Assembly (NCBI GenBank): GCA_030038755.1
Contig: JASHSK010000071.1
Span: 1-52,437, forward strand
From: Gammaproteobacteria bacterium
GTDB lineage: Bacteria; Pseudomonadota; Gammaproteobacteria; Steroidobacterales; Steroidobacteraceae
Reading direction: 5' to 3'
Length of the DNA: 52,437 nt
The stretch's first letter is position 1, and each line of letters opens with the position of its first letter. The notes below the pieces were generated by a model. That model was not told where the DNA came from. It searched no databases and saw only the letters and a list, made by a program, of their open reading frames with translations. Made by a program: the position numbers and the translations under genes. Shown one piece after another: positions 17,617 through 28,572 of the stretch.

Positions 17617-18392
17617 GCGTGCCATCCGGGCAGGCCGGTGGGGCGCCGCTGGCTTACGAGGACGAAGCCTTCCTGACCGGCGAGGACGGCCGTCCGCTGC
17701 GCATCCTGTCGGAGTACCTCGAGCCGCTGCACCGGTTTCGCCGCGCCGGCGTTCACGACACCATCGTGTTCTTCGGCTCCGCACGGCTGTCCGCGGACGG
17801 GCCACTCGGCCGCTACTATCACGAGGCGCGCGAGCTGGCGCGACTGCTGACGCTCTGGTCCAAGGGTCTGGCTTCCCACGTGCATCGCTATGTGGTGTGC
17901 TCCGGCGGCGGCGGCGGGATCATGGAGGCCGCGAATCGCGGCGCTTCCGAGGCCGGCGGCCGCAGCATCGGCCTGAACATCAGCCTGCCGCACGAGCAGC
18001 GGCCGAACGCGTACATCACGCGCGAGCTGAGTTTCGAATTCCATTATTTCTTCATGCGCAAGCTCTGGTTCGCGCATCTGGCGCGCGCGCTGGTGGTGTT
18101 CCCGGGCGGCTTCGGCACACTCGACGAACTCACCGAGATCCTCACCCTGGCGCAGACGCGCAAGCTCGAGCGTCCCATCCCGGTGGTGCTGTATGGCTCT
18201 GCCTACTGGCGCGAGATCCTCAACTTCGAGGCGCTGGTCCGTCACGGCATGATCGCCGCCACTGACCTGCAGCTGTTCCTGTATGCGGACGAGCCGGCGG
18301 GGGCACTCGCGCTGCTGCAGGCGCGCCTGCCCGCGGTCACCGAGGAGAGCAGTCCGGGCTTTGCACACTCGTGCACCGGCGGCGTGCGCTGA
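17613..18392 (+). CDS. LOG family protein (TIGR00730-like)
   Basis: 259 residues, GTG start. Rossmann fold with VFFGSARLSADGP near residue 52, GGGGGIMEAANRGASEAGG and PGGFGTLDELTEILTLAQTR, the PGGxGTxxE motif of the LOG family. Members hydrolyse nucleoside 5'-monophosphates to a free base plus ribose phosphate (cytokinin-activating LOG in plants; PpnN-type in E. coli). The context, translationally coupled to an RNase that releases NMPs, fits nucleotide salvage, but that is inference. Convergent with glucan phosphorylase. Confidence 0.88.
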   Translation: MSVPSGQAGGAPLAYEDEAFLTGEDGRPLRILSEYLEPLHRFRRAGVHDTIVFFGSARLSADGPLGRYYHEARELARLLTLWSKGLASHVHRYVVCSGGGGGIMEAANRGASEAGGRSIGLNISLPHEQRPNAYITRELSFEFHYFFMRKLWFAHLARALVVFPGGFGTLDELTEILTLAQTRKLERPIPVVLYGSAYWREILNFEALVRHGMIAATDLQLFLYADEPAGALALLQARLPAVTEESSPGFAHSCTGGVR

Positions 18393-18416
18393 AGATGAGG
18401 CGCCGGCGTGCGCGCT

Positions 18417-21026
18417 TCAGCGCTGCCACAGCACGTAGGCAGCCTCCAGCGGCACCTCGACTCCGGGGTAGGCCGCAATGATGCGGGCGGTGTAGTCGCC
18501 GGCGGGGCGGGTCGCGGGGACATCGGCGGCGTAACGGTACTCGCCCGTCTGCGCCTCGTCGGGCTCGCGCAGCATCTGCTGGCGAAAGGGCTGCGCGGCC
18601 GCAGCCGAATCGGCCTCGCTCGCCTCCGGCGATTGGCCGTCGGCTGCCTCGGCGTACAACTCCACCCGCACCGACTGTGGACGCAGCGCGCCGAGGTATA
18701 CGGCGGCGCTGAAGAAATGCCGGCCGTCGCGGCTCTCGACAGCGACGCGGCCGAAGCGCACCTGCGGCCAGTTGTACTCGAGGGCTGCCAGCCAGTTGGC
18801 AATCTGCTCACCCGGCTGTCCTCCCTGCTGCACGCGCTCACGATAGCGCGCCGCGGCTGGCAGGTAGCATTGCTCGACGTACTGGCGCACGCTGCGGTTG
18901 GCCGAGTACGCCGGCGTGAGGCGCGCCATGCTTTCGCGCACGCGTGCCACCCACGCGCGCGGTATCCCGTCCGCGTCGCGTTCGTAGAATTCGGGAACGA
19001 TGCGGTTCTCGAGCAGCTCGTAGAGCTGCTGTGCCTCGTGCTCGTCCCAGGCTGGATCGTCGTCGTGCTCGCGGCCGTCACCCAGGGCCCAGCCCACGTC
19101 CGGTGAATAGGCCTCCGCCCACCATCCATCGAGCTCCGAGAGGTTCAGGCCGCCGTTGACGAGCACCTTCATGCCGCTGGTACCGCAGGCTTCCCAGGGC
19201 CGGCGCGGCGTGTTCAGCCACACATCCACTCCCTGCACCAGCTGTTCGGTCAGCAGCATGTCGTAATCGGCCAGGAAGATCGCGTGGGGGCGCACGTCCT
19301 GGCGACGCACGAAGCGCACCCACTCGGCGATCAGCGCCTGTCCCGGCTCGTCGGCAGGGTGGGCCTTGCCCGCGAGGATCAGCTGCACGGGCCGCTGTGG
19401 GTGGGTGAGCAGGCGCACCAGCCGTTCGGGATCCGACAGCAGCAGGTTCGGGCGCTTGTAGGTCGCGAAGCGGCGCGCGAATCCCAGCGTGAGCACGTCG
19501 GGTCGGAAGATATGACGCACCAGCTCGACCTGCTCGGGCGTCGCACCGGAGGCGTCCAGTTGCCGCGACAGCCGATCGCGCGCATAGACGATGAGTGCCG
19601 CCCGGCCCGCCGAGCGGTATTGCCAGATGCGCTCGGCGGCAACGGCGCGCAGCTGCGTCCCGACGGCCTCCAGCTCGCCGATCCAGCGTTTCTTTCCACA
19701 CGCGCTGGTCCATAGCTCGTCGGAGGACGAGGAATCCCAGCTCGGAGTATGCACGCCGTTGGTCACATGTCCGATGGGGACCTCCTGCATGGGCCAGCGT
19801 GGGAACAGCGGCAGGAAGATGCGCCGGCTGACGACACCGTGCAGGCGGCTGACCCCATTGACCGTGGCGCTGCCACGCACGGCGAGGTAGGCCATGTTGA
19901 AAGGTTCCGAGTCATCGTGTGCATCCTGGCGGCCGAGAGCCAGCAGCTCGCGCGGGGACAGGTGCAGCTGCTCGGCCGCATACGTGCCCACATAGCGCTC
20001 GACCAGTTGCGGCGCGAAGCGATCGAAGCCGGCCGGCACTGCGGTGTGCGTGGTGAACACGTTACCCGCGCGTGTGATCGCCAGCGCGGTCGCAAACGGC
20101 TGCCCGGTCGTCTGCATGAGGCTGCGCGCGCGATCCAGGATCACCAGCGCCGCGTGACCCTCGTTCAGGTGACAGACTTCCGGGCTCTGGCCGAGCGCTT
20201 CCAGCAGCCGCCAGCCGCCAATGCCAAGCACCAGCTCCTGCTGCAGGCGCAGCTCGGGACCACCGCCGTAGAGCTCGCTGGTGATGCCGCGGTGAGCCGG
20301 GTAATTGGCGATGTCGTTGCTGTCGAGCAGGTACAGGCGCAGCCGTCCGACCGTCACCTCCCACGCGCGCAGCCACAGCGAATAGCCGGGCAGGTGGATC
20401 TGCAGCCGCAACCACTGTCCGTCGGAAGTGCGCAGCGGCGTCAGCGGCAGCTGATCGGGATCATTGTAGGGAAACAGCGCCTGTTGCGTGCCGTCCGCGG
20501 CGATGACCTGGCGGAAATAGCCCTGCTGGTACAGCAGCCCCACGCCCACGATCGGTACACCAAGATCGCTGGCGGCCTTCAGCTGGTCGCCGGCGACGTT
20601 GCCCAGGCCGCCGGCGTAGATCGGTAGCGCCTCGCTGAGCATGAATTCCATGCTGAAGTAGGCGACGCGGGTCAGCTCGGAAGGGGTGTGATTCTGCTGG
20701 AACCAGGCCGGCGTGGTGGCAGCGATCTGTCGCGCCGCGGCCAGATGCTCGACCTGTGCGCGAAATTCAGGCTCGCCGAGCCGCTCGGAGAGCTGGCGCG
20801 CCGACACCGTCTGCAGTACGACCCAGGGGTTGTGCGTGCGCGCCCACAGCTCCGGCTCGAGGCGGCTCCAGAGCGGGTCGGCCGCATGATTCCAGGTCCA
20901 GCGCAGATCGAGCGCGAGCTGGCGCAGCAGTTCCAGCGCGGCCGCGGTGCTCAGGGCGGCCGCGTCCGCGCCGGCGGGAATGTCGCCCATGGCACAGCTT
21001 GACGGATGGCGGCCCGATCTGTCCAT
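18417..21026 (-). CDS. glgP: Alpha-glucan (glycogen) phosphorylase
   Basis: 869 residues. The N-terminal domain has LRWTWNHAADPLWSRL, VAYFSMEF and GGLGNVAGDQLKAASDLGVP; the middle contains CHLNEGHAAL and THTAVPAGFDRF; the C-terminal domain holds RRPWEACGTSGMKVLVNGGL then NLSELDGWWAE, the pyridoxal-phosphate and substrate region. It matches the TIGR02094 group of alpha-glucan phosphorylases (shorter than animal types), which release glucose-1-phosphate from glycogen. A short extra C-terminal beta domain ends the protein. ATG 20990 (MGDIPAGAD) is an alternative start; neither has a good ribosome site. It would feed the phosphofructokinase encoded downstream in the window. Confidence 0.92.
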   Translation of the reverse strand: MDRSGRHPSSCAMGDIPAGADAAALSTAAALELLRQLALDLRWTWNHAADPLWSRLEPELWARTHNPWVVLQTVSARQLSERLGEPEFRAQVEHLAAARQIAATTPAWFQQNHTPSELTRVAYFSMEFMLSEALPIYAGGLGNVAGDQLKAASDLGVPIVGVGLLYQQGYFRQVIAADGTQQALFPYNDPDQLPLTPLRTSDGQWLRLQIHLPGYSLWLRAWEVTVGRLRLYLLDSNDIANYPAHRGITSELYGGGPELRLQQELVLGIGGWRLLEALGQSPEVCHLNEGHAALVILDRARSLMQTTGQPFATALAITRAGNVFTTHTAVPAGFDRFAPQLVERYVGTYAAEQLHLSPRELLALGRQDAHDDSEPFNMAYLAVRGSATVNGVSRLHGVVSRRIFLPLFPRWPMQEVPIGHVTNGVHTPSWDSSSSDELWTSACGKKRWIGELEAVGTQLRAVAAERIWQYRSAGRAALIVYARDRLSRQLDASGATPEQVELVRHIFRPDVLTLGFARRFATYKRPNLLLSDPERLVRLLTHPQRPVQLILAGKAHPADEPGQALIAEWVRFVRRQDVRPHAIFLADYDMLLTEQLVQGVDVWLNTPRRPWEACGTSGMKVLVNGGLNLSELDGWWAEAYSPDVGWALGDGREHDDDPAWDEHEAQQLYELLENRIVPEFYERDADGIPRAWVARVRESMARLTPAYSANRSVRQYVEQCYLPAAARYRERVQQGGQPGEQIANWLAALEYNWPQVRFGRVAVESRDGRHFFSAAVYLGALRPQSVRVELYAEAADGQSPEASEADSAAAAQPFRQQMLREPDEAQTGEYRYAADVPATRPAGDYTARIIAAYPGVEVPLEAAYVLWQR

Positions 21027-21134
21027 GAGGGAACACCGAGGGGGTCGTAAAGCCTGCGCGGTGCGCGCATTGCCCGATCTGCACTGCGGCTACTACGAAT
21101 TCAAAATGCCGCGGCGGCGCTGGCCTAATGGGCC

Positions 21135-22214
21135 ATGTTCGAATTCGTCCGTGGATTGCCGCGTCGGGAAGGCTCCGGGCTCCTGCAGCCGGTGTCGGTC
21201 GTGTATGCCTGGCTGATCGTGTTCAACGTGGCGGTCTGGGTCTGGGCGGGGTTCGCCTTCCGCCTGCAGCCGGTCCTGCTCGGCACGGCGCTGCTCGCCT
21301 ACGGCTTCGGCCTGCGCCATGCGGTGGACGCGGATCACATCGCGGCCATCGACAACGTCACGCGCAAGCTGATGCAGGAGGGCAAGCGGCCCGTGACCGT
21401 GGGCTTTTACTTCGCGATGGGTCACTCCACGGTGGTGATCCTCGCCGCGGCAGTGATTGCTGCGATGGCCACGGCGCTGAAGACGCATCTGCGGCAGGCG
21501 CACAGCATCGGCGGCATCGTCAGCACCTCGGTATCGGCGCTGTTCCTGCTGACCATCGCGGCGATGAATCTGCTGATCTTCCGCTCGGTATGGCAGACGT
21601 TCCGTCACGTGCGCCGCGGAGGCAGTTATGTCGAGGAGGACTTCGACCTGCTGCTGAATCGGCGCGGCTTCTCGGCTCGCCTGTTTCGGCCGCTGTTCCG
21701 GCTGGTCCGGCACAGCTGGCACATGTTTCCGCTGGGCCTGCTGTTCGGCCTCGGCTTCGATACGGCTACCGAAGTGGCGTTGCTGGGCATCTCGGCCACG
21801 CAGGCTGCGCGCGGCACATCCATCTGGGCCATCATGGTATTCCCCGCGCTGTTCGCGGCGGGCATGTCCCTGGTGGACACCACCGACGGCATCCTGATGC
21901 TGGGAGCCTACGATTGGGCGTTCGTCAAACCGATCCGCAAGCTCTTCTACAACATGGTGATCACGCTGGTGTCGGTACTGGTCGCGGTGCTGATCGGCGG
22001 CATCGAGGCGCTCGGGCTGCTGCAGGACAGGCTCGCTTTGTCGGGACGCTTCTGGGCGCTCATCGCGCAGCTGAACGGCAACTTCAACAGCCTCGGATTC
22101 GTCATCATCGGTCTCTTCATCGTCGCCTGGATCGGCTCGGTCCTCGTGTATCGCTACCGCGGATACGAGCGCATCGAGGTGAAGAGCGTGAGGCCGCGTT
22201 ACATGGACGGGTGA
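21135..22214 (+). CDS. Nickel/cobalt permease, NiCoT family
   Basis: 359 residues with about eight membrane helices. The NiCoT signature is present in TM2: RHAVDADHIAAIDNVTRKLM, containing the HAxDADH motif needed for metal uptake. A second conserved segment, LGLLFGLGFDTATEVALLGI, and GMSLVDTTDGILMLGAYDWAF follow. The protein takes up Ni2+ or Co2+ with high affinity; which metal cannot be read from sequence, and no hydrogenase or urease lies in the window. It is divergent from glgP and 4 bases upstream of a cytochrome gene. Confidence 0.9.
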   Translation: MFEFVRGLPRREGSGLLQPVSVVYAWLIVFNVAVWVWAGFAFRLQPVLLGTALLAYGFGLRHAVDADHIAAIDNVTRKLMQEGKRPVTVGFYFAMGHSTVVILAAAVIAAMATALKTHLRQAHSIGGIVSTSVSALFLLTIAAMNLLIFRSVWQTFRHVRRGGSYVEEDFDLLLNRRGFSARLFRPLFRLVRHSWHMFPLGLLFGLGFDTATEVALLGISATQAARGTSIWAIMVFPALFAAGMSLVDTTDGILMLGAYDWAFVKPIRKLFYNMVITLVSVLVAVLIGGIEALGLLQDRLALSGRFWALIAQLNGNFNSLGFVIIGLFIVAWIGSVLVYRYRGYERIEVKSVRPRYMDG

Positions 22215-22218
22215 TGCC

Positions 22219-22926
22219 ATGCGGGTTGCCTGCAGCACATATCCAAGCTCGCGCTGGAGATACCTGATCGGATGCGTCGCACTGTGCCTGCCCACCCTCG
22301 TGGGCTGGCCGCGCCCGGTCACCGCAGCCTCCGAGCTGCAGGGACAGTTGGCGTCGGCGCTGGCCAGTCGGCCGAACCGTGCCAACGGAGCGCGGCTGTT
22401 CGAGTACTGTGCGCGTTGTCACGGCGAAGACGCGGGCGGCAGTGCCGACGGGACGGTGCCGGCGATTGCGGCGCAGGCACCTCGCGTGCTGATCCGGCAG
22501 CTGCTCGAGTACCGTGTCGCCCAGCGCGCGGATCTGCGCATGAGCGCGGTGGCGCACACGAGGCACCTGCCGGATGCGCAGGCGCTCGCGGATGTCGCCG
22601 CGTATATCGGCGGCCTGCCGGCGCCGGTGCGTCCTGCCGTGGCCGGCAGGGCCGAGCGCGCAGGCGCCACGGCGATGTCACTCGCCGGCGCTCAATACGC
22701 ACGGACGTGCGCCGCCTGTCACGGCGCCGCCGGCCAGGGCGCGGGCGAGGCGCCGCGCCTCGCCGGCCAGCGCTACCGCTTCCTGCTGCAGCGGCTCACG
22801 GACGCCGCTGCCGGCCGCAGCCTGCAGTCCGTACATGCACCACTGCTCGCTCCTTTGGCGCCTGAAGATCTGGCCGACCTCGCCGCCTACCTTGCACAGC
22901 TGTCTGCGACGGCGCAGGAGCGTTGA
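22219..22926 (+). CDS. Diheme c-type cytochrome (c4/c553-like)
   Basis: 235 residues with a signal peptide ending near TAASE, so it is periplasmic. Two cytochrome c domains follow with heme sites CARCH (about residue 56) and CAACH (about residue 164). The first domain has a plausible axial Met in DLRMSAVAH. The second has no methionine at all after CAACH: the usual HAPMAxxL segment reads HAPLLAPLAPED, so its sixth heme ligand must be another residue or missing. Such proteins pass electrons to terminal oxidases. It may be co-transcribed with the metal permease. Confidence 0.88.
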   Translation: MRVACSTYPSSRWRYLIGCVALCLPTLVGWPRPVTAASELQGQLASALASRPNRANGARLFEYCARCHGEDAGGSADGTVPAIAAQAPRVLIRQLLEYRVAQRADLRMSAVAHTRHLPDAQALADVAAYIGGLPAPVRPAVAGRAERAGATAMSLAGAQYARTCAACHGAAGQGAGEAPRLAGQRYRFLLQRLTDAAAGRSLQSVHAPLLAPLAPEDLADLAAYLAQLSATAQER

Positions 22927-22940
22927 AACGCTAGCCGAAG

Positions 22941-23561
22941 TCAGCCCGGGAGGCGCTCGATCTCCATCAGCATGCGTACCAGCTGCGCCAGTGAGCGTGC
23001 CTGCATCTTCTCCATGACACGCGCACGGTGGATCTCGATGGTGCGCTGACTGACGTCCAGGTCGCCGGCCATCACCTTGTTCGGCTTGCCGGCGGTGACC
23101 AGATCGAGCACCTCACGTTCGCGCGGCGTGAGTGAGGCCAGGTGCTCGCGGATGCGGTCCGTGGCCTTGAGCTGTGCACGGATGCCGGCGTCGCGCTCCA
23201 GCGCGCGCTGCACCCGATCGATGAGGTCCTGGTCGCGAAACGGCTTCTGCAGAAAGTCGAATGCGCCATGCTGCATGGCCTCCACCGCCATGGGAATGTC
23301 TCCGTGTCCGGTGATGAACACCACGGGAATGGTCGCGCCCCGCACGTTCAGTTGCTGCTGCAGCTCCAGCCCGCTCATGCCCGGCATGCGGATGTCGAGT
23401 ACCAGACAACCCGGATGACGCACGTCGTAGTTCGGCAGGAACTCCTGAGCCGAGGCGAACGTGCGCACCGGCAGTCCGATCGACTTCAGCAGCAGCCGCA
23501 GCGAATCGCGCACCGCTTCGTCGTCATCGACGATGAACACCGTGGCTGGAAGATCCTTCAT
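22941..23561 (-). CDS. fixJ: FixJ-type response regulator
   Basis: 206 residues from ATG 23561. The receiver domain has VFIVDDDEAVRDSLRLLL, the phosphoacceptor Asp56 in LVLDIRMPG, and KPF later. The C-terminal LuxR-type HTH has SLTPREREVLDLVTAGKPNK and SQRTIEIHRARVMEKM. This is the FixJ/TtrR architecture. No kinase gene is adjacent; a FixL-like kinase lies at 38052-39566 and is the most likely partner. FixJ normally activates microaerobic genes when FixL is not bound by oxygen. FixJ-like sites are present upstream. Confidence 0.88.
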   Translation of the reverse strand: MKDLPATVFIVDDDEAVRDSLRLLLKSIGLPVRTFASAQEFLPNYDVRHPGCLVLDIRMPGMSGLELQQQLNVRGATIPVVFITGHGDIPMAVEAMQHGAFDFLQKPFRDQDLIDRVQRALERDAGIRAQLKATDRIREHLASLTPREREVLDLVTAGKPNKVMAGDLDVSQRTIEIHRARVMEKMQARSLAQLVRMLMEIERLPG

Positions 23562-23631
23562 GGCAGTGCTCAAGGATCCACGAACGGCTGTCGATCCGCA
23601 AGGCCGCCGCGTGTGATACGGATCCGAACTT

Positions 23632-23645
23632 ATGCGTATTTCGCG
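23632..23645. promoter_or_regulatory. Possible FixJ-type site upstream of fixJ
   Basis: ATGCGTATTTCGCG, 70-85 bases upstream of fixJ, shares the ATGCGTA core with elements at 43363 and 48861. Its reverse reads TACGCAT, close to NarL/FixJ-family half-sites. It would fit autoregulation. This is pattern-based only. Confidence 0.3.
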
Positions 23646-23687
23646 ATCCTTCCGCACACGATAGAAGCTTCGCCCAGGCATCTGGGC

Positions 23688-23706
23688 CTAGGTAGTTTCC
23701 GCTACC
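23688..23706. promoter_or_regulatory. FixJ-like binding site between fixJ and the nucleotidyltransferase gene
   Basis: CTAGGTAGTTTCCGCTACC resembles the FixJ site consensus GTAMGTAG with the TTTCC extension known from rhizobial fixK promoters. It lies about 145 bases upstream of the nucleotidyltransferase/N-ATPase operon and 127 upstream of fixJ. It could control either gene. The consensus is recalled, not scored. Confidence 0.4.
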
Positions 23707-23850
23707 GTCGGCGGATACTGCGCATGGTTGCGCCGCGCCAGCTCCACGAGCATGTCGCGGTGGTTGCGCCGCAGGGAGGGCGGGGCACGGTGGGAGCTCG
23801 TCAGACGGATCGCCGGCGAGGCTCTTGAATGCGTGAGGGCGGGAGATCAA

Positions 23851-26871
<3,021 letters not shown>

Positions 26872-26875
<4 letters not shown>

Positions 26876-27252
26876 GCGCACCTTCCCATCCCAGGGCCGA
26901 TACCGAACCCGGGCAGCGACCCGTGCGGCCCGCCGGATCGGTCGAGTCCGCGCAGTCCGCGGACTCCACGGGATCTGCGGATTCCGCGCCTGATGCGCTG
27001 CACGCGGCCGTGCGGGCGCACCGGGTGCGCGAGGCGCGTCGCGAGCGGGAGGGCGAGGGCTCGCTCGCGCGCGATCTCGCCCTGGTGGGAGTGTTGGGAT
27101 GGACCATCGTCGTGCCGGTTCTGCTCGGCCTGTTCGGCGGGCGCTGGCTCGATCGTCGCTGGGGCACGGGCATTTTCTGGACCGGGGCTCTGCTCGCGCT
27201 CGGCCTCGGCGTCGGGTGCCTGCTCGCCTGGCGGCGGGTGCGCGGCTCATGA
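26872..27252 (+). CDS. atpQ: N-type ATPase AtpQ (AtpI-like) membrane protein
   Basis: 126 residues: a variable Ser/Asp/Ala-rich N-terminus, a basic helix, then two membrane helices in LVGVLGWTIVVPVLLGLFGG and WTGALLALGLGVGCLLAW with the linker RWLDRRWGTG, as in AtpI/AtpZ-family proteins. In N-ATPase operons this slot is atpQ, thought to assist assembly of the rotor or transport Mg2+; function not fixed. The N-terminus includes short repeated SAQSADSTGSADSA-type sequence. Confidence 0.82.
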
Positions 27253-27587
27253 TGCCCGCCCTGCATTCCCCGCATTCCCTGCCTCCCCTGTATGGCCTGC
27301 ATGCCGTGCATGCCGGCTCTGTGATCTGGGCTGTCATCATGGTGCCGGTCGGGTTTGCCTTCGGGCTGGCGTATTTCGCAATGCTGCGCGCCGGCTGTGC
27401 ACGGCTGTCGGCCGGGCGGCGCGGCGCGCTGATGTTGACGGGCACCCGAATGGCGGCGGCGGTGTCGCTGCTGACCGTCGTTGCACACCACGGCGGCGCG
27501 GCGCTGCTGGCGCTGTTCGCAGGGTTCCTGCTGGCGCGCAGCTTCGCCGTACGCAGCGCCTCGGTTGCCGCGCGTGGCAGACGCTGA
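27249..27587 (+). CDS. atpR: N-type ATPase AtpR membrane protein
   Basis: 112 residues, three membrane helices: VIWAVIMVPVGFAFGLAYFA, a second around AAAVSLLTVVAHHGGAALLA, and a short third (LFAGFLLARSF). This size, topology and its place between atpQ and atpB match AtpR, which occurs only in N-ATPase operons. It has Arg/His residues in the bilayer, as in that family, which may interact with the rotor c ring; role unproven. ATG overlaps at both ends. Confidence 0.83.
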   Translation: MMPALHSPHSLPPLYGLHAVHAGSVIWAVIMVPVGFAFGLAYFAMLRAGCARLSAGRRGALMLTGTRMAAAVSLLTVVAHHGGAALLALFAGFLLARSFAVRSASVAARGRR

Positions 27588-28258
27588 TGCAGCCCTCGCC
27601 TCTCTCGAGCCCCGTGCTGTTTCACATCGGTCCGGTGCCGGTTGCCGAGCCGGTCGTGACCACCTGGGCGATCATGCTGGTGCTGTCGCTGCTGTCCCGC
27701 TACCTGACGCGGCGTCTGCAGCCGATGCCGGGGAAGGCGCAGATGCTGCTCGAGCTATTGGTGAGCGGCATCCAGCAGCAGATCGAGCAGATCATCGGGT
27801 CGGGCGCGCGCCGCTACCTGCCGTTGCTGGGGACCCTGTTCATATTTCTCACGGTCAGCAACCTGTGCGACCTGCTGCCCGGCGTGCAGGCGCCCACGGG
27901 CAAGCCCGAAACCCCGGCTGCGCTGGCGCTGGTGGTGTTCTTCGCCGTGCAGTATTACGGCGTGCGCACCCGCGGAATGCGCGGCTACCTCGCCAGCTTC
28001 GCCGAGCCCAAGGTGATCATGCTGCCGTTGAACATCCTGTCGCAGATCACGCGCACCTTCTCTCTCATGGTGCGCCTGTTCGGCAATGTGATGAGCGGCG
28101 GTTTCATCATCGCGCTGCTGGTCGCGCTGGTGGGACTGTTCGTGCCGGTTCCGCTGATGGCGCTGGAGATGCTCATCGGGCTGGTGCAGGCGTACATCTT
28201 CGCGGTGCTGGCCACGGTGTTCATCGGCGCCGCCATCGGCAGCGGTGAGACGGCATGA
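27587..28258 (+). CDS. atpB: N-type ATPase subunit a
   Basis: 223 residues, starting on the atpR stop (TGATG). Five or six helices, with the stator arginine in SQITRTFSLMVRLFGNVMSG, the segment that faces the c ring, and a C-terminal helix pair ending LVQAYIFAVLATVFIGAAIG. This is the ion-channel subunit with the conserved Arg of LxxRxFGN in place. A 17-bp tandem repeat begins right after the stop. Confidence 0.92.
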   Translation: MQPSPLSSPVLFHIGPVPVAEPVVTTWAIMLVLSLLSRYLTRRLQPMPGKAQMLLELLVSGIQQQIEQIIGSGARRYLPLLGTLFIFLTVSNLCDLLPGVQAPTGKPETPAALALVVFFAVQYYGVRTRGMRGYLASFAEPKVIMLPLNILSQITRTFSLMVRLFGNVMSGGFIIALLVALVGLFVPVPLMALEMLIGLVQAYIFAVLATVFIGAAIGSGETA

Positions 28259-28309
28259 GGCATTGATGGCTTACAGGCATTGATGGGTTGCAGGCATTGA
28301 TGGGTTGCA
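28259..28309. repeat. Three 17-bp tandem repeats between atpB and atpE
   Basis: GGCATTGATGGCTTACA at 28259 is followed by two identical copies of GGCATTGATGGGTTGCA (28276, 28293). They fill almost all of the atpB-atpE spacer, ending just before the AGGGAGG ribosome site of atpE. Each unit holds an ATG. The array could alter mRNA structure or spacing before the c subunit, which must be made in excess. Confidence 0.9.
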
Positions 28310-28329
28310 GAGCACCCAGGGAGGTTGCA

Positions 28330-28569
28330 GTGGATGCCAAGACGATCTCAATAATCGGGGCGGCGCTGGCCGTGGCGATCGGCTCGATCGGGCCGGCGCT
28401 CGGCGAGGGCCGTTCGGTGGCGGCGGCGATGGACGCACTCGCGCGCCAGCCGGAGGCTTCCGCCACGATATCGCGCACGCTGTTCGTGGGGCTGGCAATG
28501 ATCGAGACGATGGCGATCTACTGCCTGGTCGTCGCGTTGTTGCTGCTGTTCGCGAACCCGCTGGTCTGA
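28330..28569 (+). CDS. atpE: N-type ATPase rotor subunit c
   Basis: 79 residues from GTG 28330, chosen because AGGGAGG lies 5 bases upstream; the longer ATG 28288 reads through repeat sequence. A two-helix hairpin: SIIGAALAVAIGSIGPALGE, RQP loop at ALARQPEA, then FVGLAMIETMAIYCLVVALL. The ion-binding carboxylate is Glu59 in IETMAIY, with a second carboxylate at Glu26 in LGEG, and Thr60 and Tyr64 nearby; position 61 is Met where strict Na+ rings have Thr. This double-carboxylate pattern is common in N-ATPases. Ion specificity, H+ or Na+, cannot be settled. Confidence 0.93.
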   Translation: MDAKTISIIGAALAVAIGSIGPALGEGRSVAAAMDALARQPEASATISRTLFVGLAMIETMAIYCLVVALLLLFANPLV

Positions 28570-28572
28570 GTC

